Of a stretch of DNA of 64,000 nucleotides, positions 46,726 to 59,995 are shown piece after piece; the first letter of the stretch is position 1; each line of letters starts with the position of its first letter. The notes under the pieces were generated by a model. The model was not told where the DNA came from. It saw only the letters and a list, made by a program, of their open reading frames with translations, and ran no database searches. The stretch is taken from contig CM059971.1 in NCBI GenBank assembly GCA_030490835.1, forward strand, positions 102,056,095-102,120,094, read 5' to 3'. Both the position numbers and the translations under genes were made by a program. The DNA is from Annona cherimola. Its lineage: Eukaryota; Streptophyta; Magnoliopsida; Magnoliales; Annonaceae.

Positions 46726-49700
46726 ATGTCAAATGCCCATGTTGGCCCAAGTGGACTTCATCTGAAGAAGGAGCTTACTGCCCTCAGAAAAGCAAGGTTC
46801 CTGAGGGATCCCGAAACTAGTTCATCTTGGAGGTCTCCTTTAAGCAATGGATCACTGGCTGTGAGATATGGTTGGAACCATGGTAATGGAACTGCAGGAA
46901 CTAAAGAAGCACAAAACCTGGAACTTGAGTCTAGTTTGCCTGTCAGAAGTGAAAGCAACCAGAAAAAGGTATTCCTCTACAATTGGAGGAATCAATCTGC
47001 TATGTCCAGTGACAGTGGGTTGAAACTGGAAAGGGACATCAGATCTGGATCTGTTCCAGCAAGTCCCGAGGACAGCTTAAGTGATGCTCAAAAGGGAGAT
47101 TCTAGGAGTGACACATATCTTGAGGATCCTGTAGTTGTCTATAGAGGAAGAGAGGCAAATGGTTCCTTGCCTGCAAAACGCATGACTAGGAAATTGAAGA
47201 GAACTACCACCTCAAAACAGCGGTTCATCAGAAACACCATAATTTCGAAGCAGTTGGATCTCCCATCCAGTTCCATGGGAGTTCTTTCTGTTGGGCTATC
47301 TGATGATACAGAATATGGCAACTCTGAGGATTTACAGCTTTCAGTGCAAAAATTTGGTCTTAAACCAGGATACACTTCACGCTCAGCATCACCATTATTG
47401 TCTGGATATGAGAATTGGTCCTACTCATCCAAATTATTAAAGAAAGGCAGACAGACAGAATCATCTTATTCTTATACTCCTGCGTCGACTAGTTCTTTCA
47501 ATAGATATGGAGATCGTTACCCCAGTACAGTTGGATCATGGGATGGTACTACTTCTTTTGACGACGATGATCTGGATCACGTTGATCTACCTAGAAGCAC
47601 TGGGTGTGGAATTCCTTGCTACTGGTCAAGGAAAACAAAACACATGGGTTGTGGGGGCTGTTATTCTCCTTCATTTTCTGATACCCTCAGAAGAAAAGGA
47701 AGCAGCATTTTCTGTGGTGGTCAGTCATTGTATCATAAGCCCAGACGATCATCTTCATGCATGCAAAAACATTTTTCAAAAACCTCCACTAGCCTTCCCT
47801 TGTTAACCAATAGTCAAGATGGTGCAGGTTCATCAGTTGAGACAGTAAGTGATGAGCTGTCTACTAACTATGGGGAGCTTGATTTGGAAGCTTCGAGTAG
47901 GCTGGATGGAAGGAGATGGTCAAGTTGCAGAAGCCAAGAGGGTCTAGAATTAGCATTAACCACAGCGGCTGATGAAGCAGCTGATAACAGAAGTTTTAGC
48001 CAGAAATACAGGCCACGGAGCTTTGATGAGTTAGTTGGGCAAAACATTGCTGTGCAGTCTCTGCATAATGCCATTTTGAGGGGAAGAATTGCTCCTGTAT
48101 ATTTATTCCAAGGTCCTCGTGGAACAGGGAAGACATCAACTGCTAGAATATTTGCAGGAGCTTTGAATTGTTTGTCTACTGAAGAAACCAAACCATGTGG
48201 ACGTTGCAGGCTATGCATCGACTGTATATCTGGAAAAAGCATAAATGTGACGGAAGTGGATGCGACTAACAAGACTGGCTTAGACAAAGTTAGGCATATT
48301 CTAAAGAAATTGTCGGTCAAACCACCATTTTCACATTACAAAGTCTTTATTGTCAATGAGTGCCACATGTTACCTTCCAAGGCATGGTCGGCATTTTTGA
48401 AGTTCCTTGAAGACCCGCCATCAAGAGTTGTGTTTGTATTTGTAACTATTGATCCGGACAGCTTGCCTCGAACTGTTTTATCACGGTGTCAAAGATACCT
48501 TTTTCCCAAGATCAAGGACATTGATATAGTAACCAGACTGAAGAAACTTTCAGCTACAGAAAATCTGGATATTGAAGCAGATGCTCTGGATCTGATTGCT
48601 TTAAATTCTGATGGTTCACTGCGCAATGCAGAAATGATGTTAGAGCAACTGAGTCTTCTGGGCAAAAGGATCACTAGTTCTCTAGTCAATGATCTGGTAA
48701 TTTTGTCCATGCAATAATGCTTTCAGTCTGTTTAGAGCTATTACCTAGTACCTACATTTTGGAAGTTTTCTGATACCATTCAGCCCAGTTTTTTAAATGC
48801 CAAGCTGTTGTTTCAGCTGTTTGCAAATCAATTAAACAGAAAGATTCACTGCTTTTATTGGAAGAATTATTTGATGTCACAAAATACCAGCATTTTAATT
48901 CTAATTAAACACTGATGACTATGCGATTCCAAGTTAACAGTCTTTTGGATGCAGGACCAATTATTCTATGCTTTTGAAGATAATGCAATATTTTAATAAA
49001 CTTGCTTATTTTGCTTGTGTGAAAAATTCTTACCAAGTTATGAAACATTCATGCTAGGTTGGAGTTGTTTCAGATGAGAAATTACTTGACCTTTTGGAGT
49101 TAGCTATGTCATCGGAAACTGCAGAAACAGTGAAAAGAGCTAGAGAACTAATGAACTCTGGTGTTGATCCAATGGCTTTGATGTCTCAACTAGCAGGCCT
49201 TATCATGGATATCATTGCTGGTACTTATCGGCTGGTTGATTCCAAGGGTGGTGGTTCATCATTTGGTGGGAGAAGTCGTAAGTAGATCCCCAATTATATT
49301 TTATTGAATTTCAACTTTATTTTAGTTAGCACTGGTTACTGCACATGATTGTTTTCCTTGCATATGTTCGCAATAATATAGAAGCCATTCCCTGAATGGC
49401 ATGTAGTGATGGAGTGCATCTGTTGACTGGCGTTTGTGCACACTTGGTGCTGTGTTGATTTGAGAATACATCCATGCTGATGTCATTTACAACATACACA
49501 TCTGTCTTGCCCTTTTCTTTCTTGGTCATTGTCATTCCATGTATTCATGCACCAGTCATGAAATTATAACACGTGCCTTTGTCCTTATGGCTTCTGACTT
49601 CTGAGAACAATTCCAGTTGGATAAAATTTTATCATTTCATCATGGAACTTTATTATCGACTGGAAAGTCTACAAACGAATGGAATATCTTGTAAAACTTA

Positions 49701-52700
49701 TTCAAAGAGTACAATACTTGAGGTTTGACTCTAAATTACAACTATCTGATTGTCCCTTTCTCTTGCTTGGTAATCATCCTTCAGTGACTGAAGTGGAGTT
49801 GGAGAGACTGAAGCAAGCTCTCAAAATTCTGTCAGAAGCAGAAAAGCAGCTAAGAGTTTCGAGTGAGCGCTCAACATGGTTTACTGCGGCTCTTCTACAG
49901 CTTGGATCTGGATGTTCACCAGCACCAACATATTCAAGCAGAAATAGCAAATTAACCAAAAAGAAATTGCAGGATGACTCATTGGATATTGGCGCAGACA
50001 TTTTAACAAATGGGAACAAGCTTGATGCTTCGAATACATTGTGGAAATCTCGTTCAGCATCAATGCTTAGAACAGTCACTAGCGACTGTAGCCCTCTAGT
50101 TGATTTGACATCCAGCAGATCGATGGCAGAACACTTTAGTTTAAACTCATTGCCACCGAGTGGCCAATCTCCAGAGGGCACTGCTTTGCATTCCACTCAT
50201 ATGGAGACTGTTGTAGGAAATATGGGCATTGGATGTGTGAACCCTCTTAAACTGGAGGAGATTTGGAGATGTTGCATAGAAAGATGCCATTCAAAGACAT
50301 TGAAACAATTGTTGTATGACCATGGCAAGCTGTTGTCAATTTCAGAAGATGAAGGTATGCACTAATCCATCAAATTTGTGATGCCCAGGTGCCTAGTATC
50401 AGATATTTAATGTAAGTGCAACCAAATTGGGCCATCAAATGGTTGCTGGTTTGTGATGTTCCTACTTCTTAGGTCTGATTTTGCTGGAGTATCAGGCTTG
50501 AAAGCTACAATCAAGTGAAAAATCTCTGGCATTCTATTAAGTCAGCTATTGTGGTACATGCAAAATACATATCTGTCACAAGTAGCCCACTAGGTGTGGG
50601 CCTATTTCATGAAATATTGCAATAATGTGTTGCAGAGAATGGGGCATCACCTAATTAAGTACATGGTCTTGTCCAAGGTTGGGTTGGTCAGTAAATTATG
50701 GACTGTGCTCAAGCTCAGAATAATCGTCTCCATTTCCATGCTGAGGCTAAGTTCAGCCCAGTTTCTAATTTTTGCCAGCAAGGTTGAGGCAGACCCTAGC
50801 CTGGCAGTTGGAACTTCAAAGCACCAACTCTGAGGCTTGCGCAATCTGCATTTTAGCTTTCAATAGGCATTTGAGTTCATTTTGGTGTTTGAATCCTGGC
50901 AAAATTGAGCAGACCAAGGTGAGACCAGTCATTTCCACAGAATTTATGTTTATTAGCCACGGTGATGTAGACTTGCTGGTGGTACCCAATCTGAAGATCA
51001 TAGCAATCTTGAATTGAGTAAGAACCTGTTGTAGGCTGGTAGATTCGTCTGTGCAGCATGGGCGTCCAATTTCTTGTGTCAGCTTTTTCATGTGTGTTCC
51101 TCAAACTGTGTTAAACAAACTTGGCCATGTTGATCTTTAAAGTTGTTTTGAATTTTCTCTGCTACTTTGTGCAGGTGTTTTCATTGTATGTATTGCATTT
51201 GGCGATAGAGATATCAAATCCAGAGCTGAGAGATTCTTGAGCAGCATTACAAATTCATTTGAAACGGTTCTGAGACATGATGTTGAAGTCAGAATAGGAC
51301 TCCTGCAAAACTGGGAGAGTTCAACAAACCCATCAAAACAAGCAGAGTTGCGGCCAGAATCAATAGAACAAAAGCCGATCCAGGTACTTGAGATGATGGA
51401 CAAGGAGGGAAAAGACGTATGTAATGAACTTAATAATCCTGATGATCAGGTCTCACATAAGGAGCTACTCAGACTACACAGAAAAAGCTTTAGTAGTTCT
51501 GAAGTGTTACTTCGAAGAACTCTAGATTCGTGCAATGGCTCTTTGGTTCCTGATGAAAGCTTCCAATCAGCCACTGCTTTATCTGCTGACAGAAATAATG
51601 TGGTATCAACCAGCAAGGAGAGAAGTCAAGAGATGCCATTCCAAACTATACGGTCTGCTATTGATGAGCAAAGACTGGAAAATGCATGGCTACAAGCTAC
51701 AGAGAAAGGGACACCAGGATCATTTGGTCAATCAAAACCTGAGAGGAATCAAGTGCTGCCACAGGATGGTATCTCCCATCAGGAGGAAACGGCATCTACA
51801 ATGGATGTATCTGTGTCCTCCAAGCATTGGGAGGATGAACTCAACCATGATATTAAATCCTTGAAGATTAATCAAGGTCGAGACCAAGGGGATCAAAGCT
51901 GTAAAAAGGCTGATCACTATGCCATGTCTCCAAGCTTATTGCACAGAAATGCTTTTGCAGCCAGTTTTGACAAAGAGAACCTGTGAGTTGCCTCAGATTA
52001 TGTTTACTTCTTTCTGTTGCACCCACTGCCTCTAAAAAAAACAAACAGTTGCTCTAAAATCAGCAGGCTAAAATCTACTGCATGTCTAGATCTGCTGGGT
52101 TGACTATTTGTTGCATCGTTGGTACCATCTGCATGGTTACCTCCTGATGTTCAGATCTGCTGCTCCTTATATATTTCAATTGAAATAAGCTTTTAAAGGC
52201 ATAGCAAACCTACTACTCATTCATTCTACAAGCTTTGGAGGTTTAGGAGTGATTTGTGTGGCTAAGTGCCGGTCAGACAATTATGTGTGCAAACATAACC
52301 TTGAATCTTTCATCTGAAAAAAGGCTTACTAAGGTTGTGTTTTTTTGTATCAATTTTGTGGGATGTACCATATCAGGTAACAGCCGTTCCTCTATTTCAA
52401 GCCAAATTGTACACCTGCCAGGCAGCATTTCCAGTGGTCTCATTCTCCATATTCTTTGTTTAAATTAGACACTCATCACATTTATATCTAATTTAGGCCT
52501 CTCTACTGCAATTTGTGCTTCATCTCTCATCACTTCCCAATGCTCTCTTCGCAGTGGCTATGAATCAGGACCTGGCTGCAATGGTCTTCTGTGTTGGAAA
52601 ACCACGAAACCATGCAAGGGAAAGGTAGTCCACTGCCAGTGGTTCATCTTCATTACTTTTTTGGAGAAATCTCATTTTTGGAATTTGATTTATTTATTTC

Positions 52701-52823
52701 TTTTATTTATCTAATGACCAGGTTAAATCAGGAACCCCCATTAGATCCCATAAGGCCGGGCGTCTTCTATGGTTTGGGCAGCGTGCGAAACCTAAGATAA
52801 TTGAAAACAGATTCAGGAGATGA
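46726..52823 (+). CDS. STI: STICHEL (STI-type) clamp-loader-like ATPase
   Basis: In Arabidopsis STICHEL controls trichome branching and resembles the bacterial DNA polymerase III gamma/tau subunit. Exons read as 46726-48696, 49058-49277, 49785-50354, 51175-51982, 52555-52624 and 52722-52823, all phases agreeing, giving 1246 aa. The start is MSNAHVGPSGLHLKKELTAL, the family's usual N-terminus. Residues 1-420 are low-complexity with conserved islands (STVGSWDGTTSF, CGIPCYWSRK, SPSFSDTLRRKGSSI). The AAA core follows: FSQKYRPRSFDELVGQ, Walker A GPRGTGKT (463-470), a Cys-rich zinc element beginning at Cys491 (CGRCRLCIDC), a Walker B-like IVNECHML (Asn544-Glu545) and the arginine-finger SRC motif. 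The C-terminal half includes LLDLLELAMSSETAETVKRA, LSEAEKQLRVSSERSTWF, a late EVRIGLL block and a basic tail. The Asp normally expected before Glu545 reads as Asn. Confidence 0.94.
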
Positions 52824-54792
52824 CCCATGAATTGCAGAAAGCATTCGTTCATCCGAAAATCTGTGTACATTGGGAAATGGAGTTATTAATCCAAAAACGC
52901 GAGGAATTTGGGGGAATGTTATTTTTCTTATTAGTATGTTTTGGTCAATTTTCATGATGTAACAATAAAAAGGGACAAATGAGATGACTTCAAATTTACC
53001 ACTAGCTTTTAAATTTAAGGCTTGTGGCATGTAATTGAAATTTTTATTAGAAAGGAAAGCCAGATTTACTAAGAGGTATCATCTTTTATCCTGCACAAGT
53101 TTCCATGTTGTCTATCCGACATGACGATCAATGATACATGGTGTAGATGTTTTGAATACTAAACGTTTATCAGTTTTTTCAGTTCAACTGTTGCAAACCG
53201 GTGCTTGAATTGGAAAAACTGGTTAACTGTAACATGAGTAGATCATGGTCCTTCGGTTCTTAAAACAGTGGATTTTTCACAATCAAGAAGCTGCAGTAAT
53301 GGAATTGGCAGCGCTAGCTGGACGAATATTCCTTTGACAATTAACAGGATTAATTTTGAAAAGTCAAATGACATAGAGGGTCTAATTTGTAAATATGCAA
53401 AGACGAAAGTCTTTGCTTGCAATTAACTAACTTCGAAGGATTGTGGTCAGACAAACTCAGTCAGAGGACAACTACATATCATATCCAGTAATAAATCCTG
53501 GTGATCGGATATTCGGAACCGGAAAAATGCATCACTAGATATGAGCCTTGATTGATGGTCCGGAAACGGTGATAGATGATGCACGTTACCCAGCCCAACA
53601 AATTTTTAGAATTCGCATATGAGACCAGTAATATTTTGGCTATAAAGTAACGGGAATTGTAAATCAATTTGTTAGCCGGGGCAAACGAGAACATAATTAC
53701 GGTTTAAGTATATTTAATATATAAGGACCAATTTTCTTAGACTGGTCTTAAATCCCGTGACTTCAGGCTAGTCCAAAAACCTATTTTTTTTACAAATATG
53801 TTAATATAATTGTACGTAATTTATAAACTAAGTTTAACATTTTTGGATATGAGTATATATTTATTTTGGATTTTTAAATACAAGGATATTCAAGTCATTT
53901 TTAAATAATATTTTGGATTTTTAAATACCCTTGTATTTAAAAATAAAAAATAAATATATACACATATTCAAAAATAGTCAAACTTGATTTATAGATGAAA
54001 AATAATTAGATTAACATGTTTATAAATAAAATTTCTAAAAAACAAAGACTAGGTTTTTGGACCCATTTATCTAGCTAATAGGATCATTTCTTTTACTTAA
54101 CCCTAGTTAATAAAATCATTTATCATTAAAATTATCACTTAAGTGGCTGTGCATCACAGGTATCAGGTTTTGTATTGTGTGGGAATTTTGTATCTCTTTG
54201 TACATGTCTCCCAGGTAACGAGGGTTTTTATAGTTGGTCTCCCTGAGTGTGAGAGTATTAAAAAAAAAAATCCCTTTTTAGTAAAAGTTGTGAATGAAAT
54301 TGATTTGTAATACAGATGTTACTGGGTATGTAATACTAGTGAAAAAATAATAATTCCTCTCGTACGCATAACAATTGTGCATAATTCTTAATATATCCAT
54401 GACATTTCATAAACTTCTCTTATACTTATAACATTTTACTCTAAATTTCTGTTATGCTTATGTCATTAATATAACCGTTATCTATTCATTTGAAAAGACG
54501 ATTTTGTCCATTTAAAATTTTCTAATTGTGATAATTTAATCTTAACACGAATCAATTGATGATAATAAATTATTAGTATAATGTATTAAATATTTTAAAA
54601 GTCATTTTAAGGAATTATCCCAAAAAAAAAAAAAAGTGGCTGCGCATCAAGAGCCATTCATCGGCGTGCAGCAAACCCATTTCTCAAGCTGAAGAAAACA
54701 GCCGGTGCATCATCCCCAGTCGAAGTCAGACGCTAACATCCTCCGTTGGGAACCCTCGAAGAAGAAGAAGAAACGATCGCAACAGAGAAGCG
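52824..54792. other. Intergenic, STICHEL to complex I B12 gene
   Basis: After the STICHEL 3' UTR the sequence is AT-rich and holds one large inverted-repeat element (about 53725-54120). The last 150 bp are GC-richer and form the promoter and leader of the B12 gene. No further coding sequence is evident. Confidence 0.5.
53725..54120. mobile_element. Fold-back element FB4 (related core, diverged ends)
   Basis: Two inverted arms share TTTATAAACTAAGTTTAACA-like sequence and TTTGGATTTTTAAATAC around a centre near 53910. The right end (complement of ATTTTATTAACTAGGGTTAA) resembles the FB1 terminus. The edges are approximate and no clean target duplication was found. Confidence 0.55.
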
Positions 54793-55005
54793 ATGGCGAA
54801 GCCGCTGGGTCCGACGGGAGAGTTCTTCAAGCGAAGGGACGAATGGCGGAAGCATCCTAAGCTGTCGAACCAGCTGAGGCACGCTACTCCCGGCCTCGGC
54901 ATCGCCATCGTCGCCTTTGGAATCTACCTCGTCGGAGAAGCCGCTTACAACAAGCTCTATCCTTCTCAGCAACATCACTCCTCCTCCAGCTCTCATGCTC
55001 ACTGA
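54793..55005 (+). CDS. NADH dehydrogenase (complex I) B12 / NDUFB3-type subunit
   Basis: This is a single-exon 70-aa protein. It is an accessory subunit of the membrane arm of mitochondrial complex I. It starts MAKPLGPTGEFFKRRDEWRK and continues with HPKLSNQLRHATPGLGIA, then one hydrophobic membrane span (about residues 34-54, GIAIVAFGIYLVGEAAYNKL) and a His/Ser-rich tail (QQHHSSSSSHAH). Length and layout match plant B12 subunits (about 70-75 aa). The start is the first ATG after the GC-rich leader. It lies downstream of STICHEL on the same strand, as in Arabidopsis. Confidence 0.93.
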   Translation: MAKPLGPTGEFFKRRDEWRKHPKLSNQLRHATPGLGIAIVAFGIYLVGEAAYNKLYPSQQHHSSSSSHAH

Positions 55006-58000
55006 TTTCCTCGCCTCATTTGAGGTGCAATTTCGCATCCTTCACCCTCTAGAAATCATCGTATTCTGGCAAGTTGAGGTTTTTTTTTTTTTTTTTTTTG
55101 TTCATTTCTTTTTCCCCGTCGTCTCCGGTTGTGATATTAATGCACCGTTAATTTCTTTGAGATAGTTGACAAATAGAACATTTTATAGAAACAGGTGTTT
55201 TATATTTTCCATCTTTATTTGTATAGTCATTGCAATTGTCTAATTTCAAGCACCCCCTTTCTGATCAATTCAATGATGATGCTCATAGAAAAACTCGTTA
55301 AGAAATTCACTTGAAAATGAATAGAAGAAAATCGTGATAGCATCAATCCTTATCCCCTGTCATCTCTCTGGAATTGTAATCTTTAATTCAATATTAATTT
55401 TTTATCCTGACATGATCCATAATGACTTAAACCTATCAACTGCAGGTTAACTTCATTTCCCAGGCTTTAATGTGTCAAGATCTTATGCGATTGTTTCACT
55501 AATCTGATGAGATTTCTGCATTTTGGTTTGTCATTATGAAGTTTTGTACATGCAATACCCTTTTACTTCTCAAAAGCCTTGCCTCTATTCTTTTAGAGTG
55601 AATGGTTATTTCTCATCTGAAAAGAATCGTGGGAAAGTTTCTTTTTTTTTTTTTCCTTCTTTTTTTCCTTGTATCACTTGCATTTGAGGCATGCAAGTTT
55701 AATACCCTTTTTTACCTCTCAAAGTCCTTATCATTTTCTTTTACCTTGCCAGCATCTGTTTATAATGAGGAAAAAAATGCTTTTTGGTGGAAAAAGAAAC
55801 ATTTCTGGACTGCTAATTTATGATAAATAATACTTTCAAGTGATTCCCTTTTGCTGCTCACCGAAAGAAGTTTTTGAAAATCTGAGATGCATCTCTTTAC
55901 AGCAGAAAAGAATCTTTGGTTAAATTTTAGGAGAAGTGCAATGGCAAGTTGTTGTGATAAAATCCACTGGAAAAGACATTTGGCAAACAGGATGGCACAT
56001 GCATGCCAAGAAAATCATTGTTACAATGAGGTCATGGACTCATGGAATTTCGAAAGTTGTCTCTTCTTGTTGTTTTTCACAAGAAACTGTTCCTGATCCC
56101 CGATCATCTCCCTCCTTGACAGAGAATGTCACTGATGTTATTCTTCTTCTTCATTGATTCTAAATATTACCCATTGCCGAGAAACACCATGAAATTCTTT
56201 TGTTGCTATTATTCAAAGTCTCATATTTGTAAACAGATTTTCTCTCTCAAATATAAAAACGGGGAAGGTTTTTGTATTTTCTTTCAGTTTTCAGAAATTG
56301 GAGAATAGCTACCATTAAATGCAGCGCATAGGAGATTCCAACCAAGAAAATCAACCATCAAGTCATTCTATTGGGGATTTCTATGGAATGAACTAATGAA
56401 ACCAAACTACCTCTAGTTAATGCATTTACACCAGCCTGTTTAGTGAGAATTAGGTTTTCCGGGATTAGCATTATTTGTTTTCGAAATGTTTATCAGCTTC
56501 GGAAAACCAACATAGCTTCTATGTTGCATATCTTAGAATCAATCCTATATAACTCACTGTTGCACTGCTTGCAGTTAGAATTTCCAGTGTGGCTTGAGGA
56601 ATGGCTATGTTTCTAATTGATCACATATTTCTGATGTGGATTATGCAATTAATTTGGGGTTTATTTTGGCTTGTTCTAGTTTCAATTGTTGGAAATTCAA
56701 GTTTGTTTATTAATACGATATGCATTACCTAATCGCTGACCTTCTGAAGTCTGTTTGGTTTTGATGCAATATTATATGAAGGGAAGTTATAACCATCTGC
56801 ACCAGTTTTATAGTCCTTTCTTTACTGTGTTGTAATGGAAAGTAAAATGCAGTGGTTACTGTGCTAATGGTAATTATATCTAATCAACATGTATTAAATT
56901 TGGATGGTGACTGCTTTCATTGGGTTATTTTGTTCTTTCACAATGTACCATTACATATTTACTTTCCAGTACAGTACAAAACTAGCATCAAACAGGCTTT
57001 GAATTTCTTTGGTGGGGATCTTTTCAAGAACAGGGAGTTGGTTAGTATAATATTTTTATTAAACCTTGGCGTTCTTTTGAGCATTCAAATTCTATGAACT
57101 TATTATTCTTCCGGGATTCCAAAGCCATATGATGATAATAGAGTTGTGATCTTGTTTGACCAGTCTAAAACATATATATATATATATATACACACAGAAA
57201 TATTCAGGTGCAGCAACCGATGCAGCATCGCTGAAATGGGCCCCACATGATTCAGACCGATCCAAAATTTTTTTTTTTTATAAATATGTTAGTCTAGTTG
57301 TATTTAATCTATAAATCAAGTTTTACCATTTTTGAACATGTGTAGATATTTATTTTGGATTTTTAAAAATAGGGGTACTAAAAATCCAAAATAAATATCT
57401 ACACATGTTCAAAAATGGTAAAACTTGATTTATAAAATAAATACAACTAGATTAACATATTTATTAAAAAAAATTCAGACTAGTCTGAAAAGATCATTTG
57501 GTAATATTGTTTGGGTAGATGGCATTAATCTTCTAAATATTTTTTTGTACGAGAATGTTGTGTTATTTAGGTATTGATGTTAGTTTATGAGAGAAGTGGT
57601 TACTTTGCAGGTGTTTGATCTTGAAGAAAAGGGCGCGGGGGGGCTTTTCTCATGGTGTGGTTTATGGGAACTTTCTTGTGGTGCATTGTCCTCTTTTTTT
57701 CTTTTTTCAACCTGGAAAGTTTGATGATAATGACTTAAGGTGCAATCATGAATTAAGCTGAGAATTGGATAGAATCATGGTACTTGTTTGCTAATAAGCC
57801 ATATTTGGGTTGGTGCTATGTCAACATAGGAGTCTACTGCTTGGTTGTGGTAATAACTTCATGCTTTTGATTTAGCCGCTTTCACAGTACAGGAAACTGC
57901 CTTTTTTTTTTTTTTTTTTTTTGAATGCCCATTGTAGTGGTCCTTGATGCGAAAGGCTGAACTGCTGTTCGTTCCCAGCATTGAACCGTTGAACTGTGAT

Positions 58001-58860
58001 TTTGCTTATTAGCTTTGGAATTTAGAAGCACGGGCAAGTGAATTTCATGGCATGCTGAGGAAGGTGTCCAAGTTCGACAGGTTGACATTGATTACCTTCT
58101 GATACTTGTGAAATTGACGGCTCAGTTTGTACTTTGTATGATCATGCATGCATGTTTCTCTTGGTTTTCGGCTGCTGGTCTAATGAAATGCCACTACTAT
58201 AAAGTAAAACCCAATAAAGATGCGTTTGGCTGGAGCCACTAAAGATGTGAGTTCTTCATTTTTCACGATCCTTTCCCAGTTGTATGTAGTAGTATAAGAA
58301 GAAGCCTATTTATTAATTGAATCGTACGTAGCTGCGGAAGTCAGGCTGCAAGCGTCTCTGCTCCATATAACCGTCTTTCGAAGAGAGTTTTTGGCATGGT
58401 TGAGAGATGCAAGCCCCGTGCTAGGTTCTGATTATCTCGTAAATGGCATCAGCAGGAAATACGATGATATTAAGTTGAGCTTTTTATTGGAGAAGATAAT
58501 AAAGTAAGAGGACAAAGTAGATGTTATAAGGTTGGTAAACCGTAAATGTGGATAAAATGCAAGTGGAGTTGCTTCGCTTGTGCTCAAGTAATTGAAGAGG
58601 TTCAGCCTAGAAAATTACACTGCAATTGCCTGCTTACATTTCCTACAATGGACAGTTGTGGACCTGGTATTTTGGGCCTTCCCTAGCACTTCTGGAGGGT
58701 GGGTTCATGCTGCATGGCAACCGCTGAATTGGCCAGTTGGATTCTCTATATTACGCAAACACAATTTATAATGCATATATCAGCCTAATTTTCTGTATAG
58801 AATCGTTTAGTTTTTGAAGTTTTAACACTTAGGGTATGTTTGGTACGCTTTAAAATTTTT
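55006..58860. other. Non-coding region downstream of the B12 gene
   Basis: T-rich sequence follows the B12 stop and probably includes its 3' UTR. Poly(T) runs lie at 55080-55099 and 57902-57922, and an AT microsatellite lies at about 57173-57191. Short open frames (for example 56852-57097) show no conserved residues. A fold-back element lies at about 57250-57500. I found no exon of a further gene. Confidence 0.45.
57250..57500. mobile_element. Fold-back element FB3
   Basis: This is a tight palindrome. The left arm ATAAATATGTTAGTCTAGTT, AATCTATAAATCAAGTTTTA and TAGATATTTATTTTGGATTT is mirrored by AAAATCCAAAATAAATATCT and GTAAAACTTGATTTATAAAA on the right, with a spacer of about 16 bp near 57375. 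It shares this core with FB1, FB2 and FB4 but has its own ends (GATTCAGACC / complement of GATCTTTTCAGAC). Confidence 0.65.
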
Positions 58861-58868
58861 ACATTTAA

Positions 58869-59995
58869 GGGAATGTTTGGATACACTTGAAACTTTTCAA
58901 ATAGAAAATTTTCAATCTAAAAATTTTTGTTTTTCAAAATTATCCTATTTTTTAACTATTGTTTCGTATCTTCTTATGCAACTATTTTACTCTTAAATCA
59001 TTTTTACATAATTAACTATGTAACTAATCTATTTATTTTAATTTTATTTTCTTTACTTTTCATTATTATTCCTGTCATATTACATTATTTTCTTCTATTT
59101 TAAAAAATTTTACACCAAAAAGTTTTCTTCTAAGGAGGTATTTGTTTAACAATAAAATTTTTTAAAATAAGACTTTTAAATATAATGATGTGTTTGTTTA
59201 ACTAAAATTTTTCTTCATTTTTCACAATTATCTAATATTTTAATTATTTCTTCACTTTTTTTATACAACTATCGTACTTTTGAATTATTTTTATACAACA
59301 ACTCATATATCTACATCATACCCTATATGTTTTATTTTTATTTTTTTTACTCCTCATTATTACTCTTATCATATTATATTATTTTATTTTATTTCAAAAA
59401 TTTTTACATCAAAAATTTTTCACCAAAAGTTTTATAACTTTTTAAACACACATAAAATTTTTCATTCGGGACGACTATCATATTTTTTAATCATTTCTTC
59501 ACATATTTCCATACAGCTACTATCTTTTTCAATCATTTTTATACAATTAGCCTATCCATTTTAACTTTATTTTTTTTTTGTCTTCATCCAAACTCTTCTC
59601 ATATTAAATCATTGTTTAAATTTTAAAAACTTTTACAATGAAATTTTTTCATCCAATAGTTTTATTATTTTTCAAACATACCTTCAAAGTTTTAATACTT
59701 TCTAAACATACTCTATAATTTTTTTCCTTTGTAATAATCTGTTTCTAATCATTTTTCTCATTTTTATGCAACTTTCTTATCTTTTAATTGTTTTCTACAA
59801 CTTTTTATACAATAATCTTACCTTTCAATCATTTCTTTACAACTTTTCATATAATTATCTCATTTATTTTAATTTTATTATTTTTACTTCTCATCAATAT
59901 CTTTATTATATCATGTCATTTCTTCAGTTTCTAAAAAAAATGCATAAACAATTTTTTATTCAAAAATTTTATTAAATACCAAACACAACCTCAAA
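58869..59995 (-). mobile_element. Array of about four Tourist-like MITE copies, same orientation
   Basis: Successive family copies run in minus orientation: about 58869-59150, 59185-59452, 59455-59690 and 59690-59995. Each repeats the order GTTTGG or GTTTGTTTAA end, TTTTTAATCATTT, TACAACTA, TTTATTTTAATTTTAT, CATTATTACT, and AAAAGTTTTAT. Some junctions contain TAA, which suggests insertion into or next to an existing copy. Confidence 0.7.
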
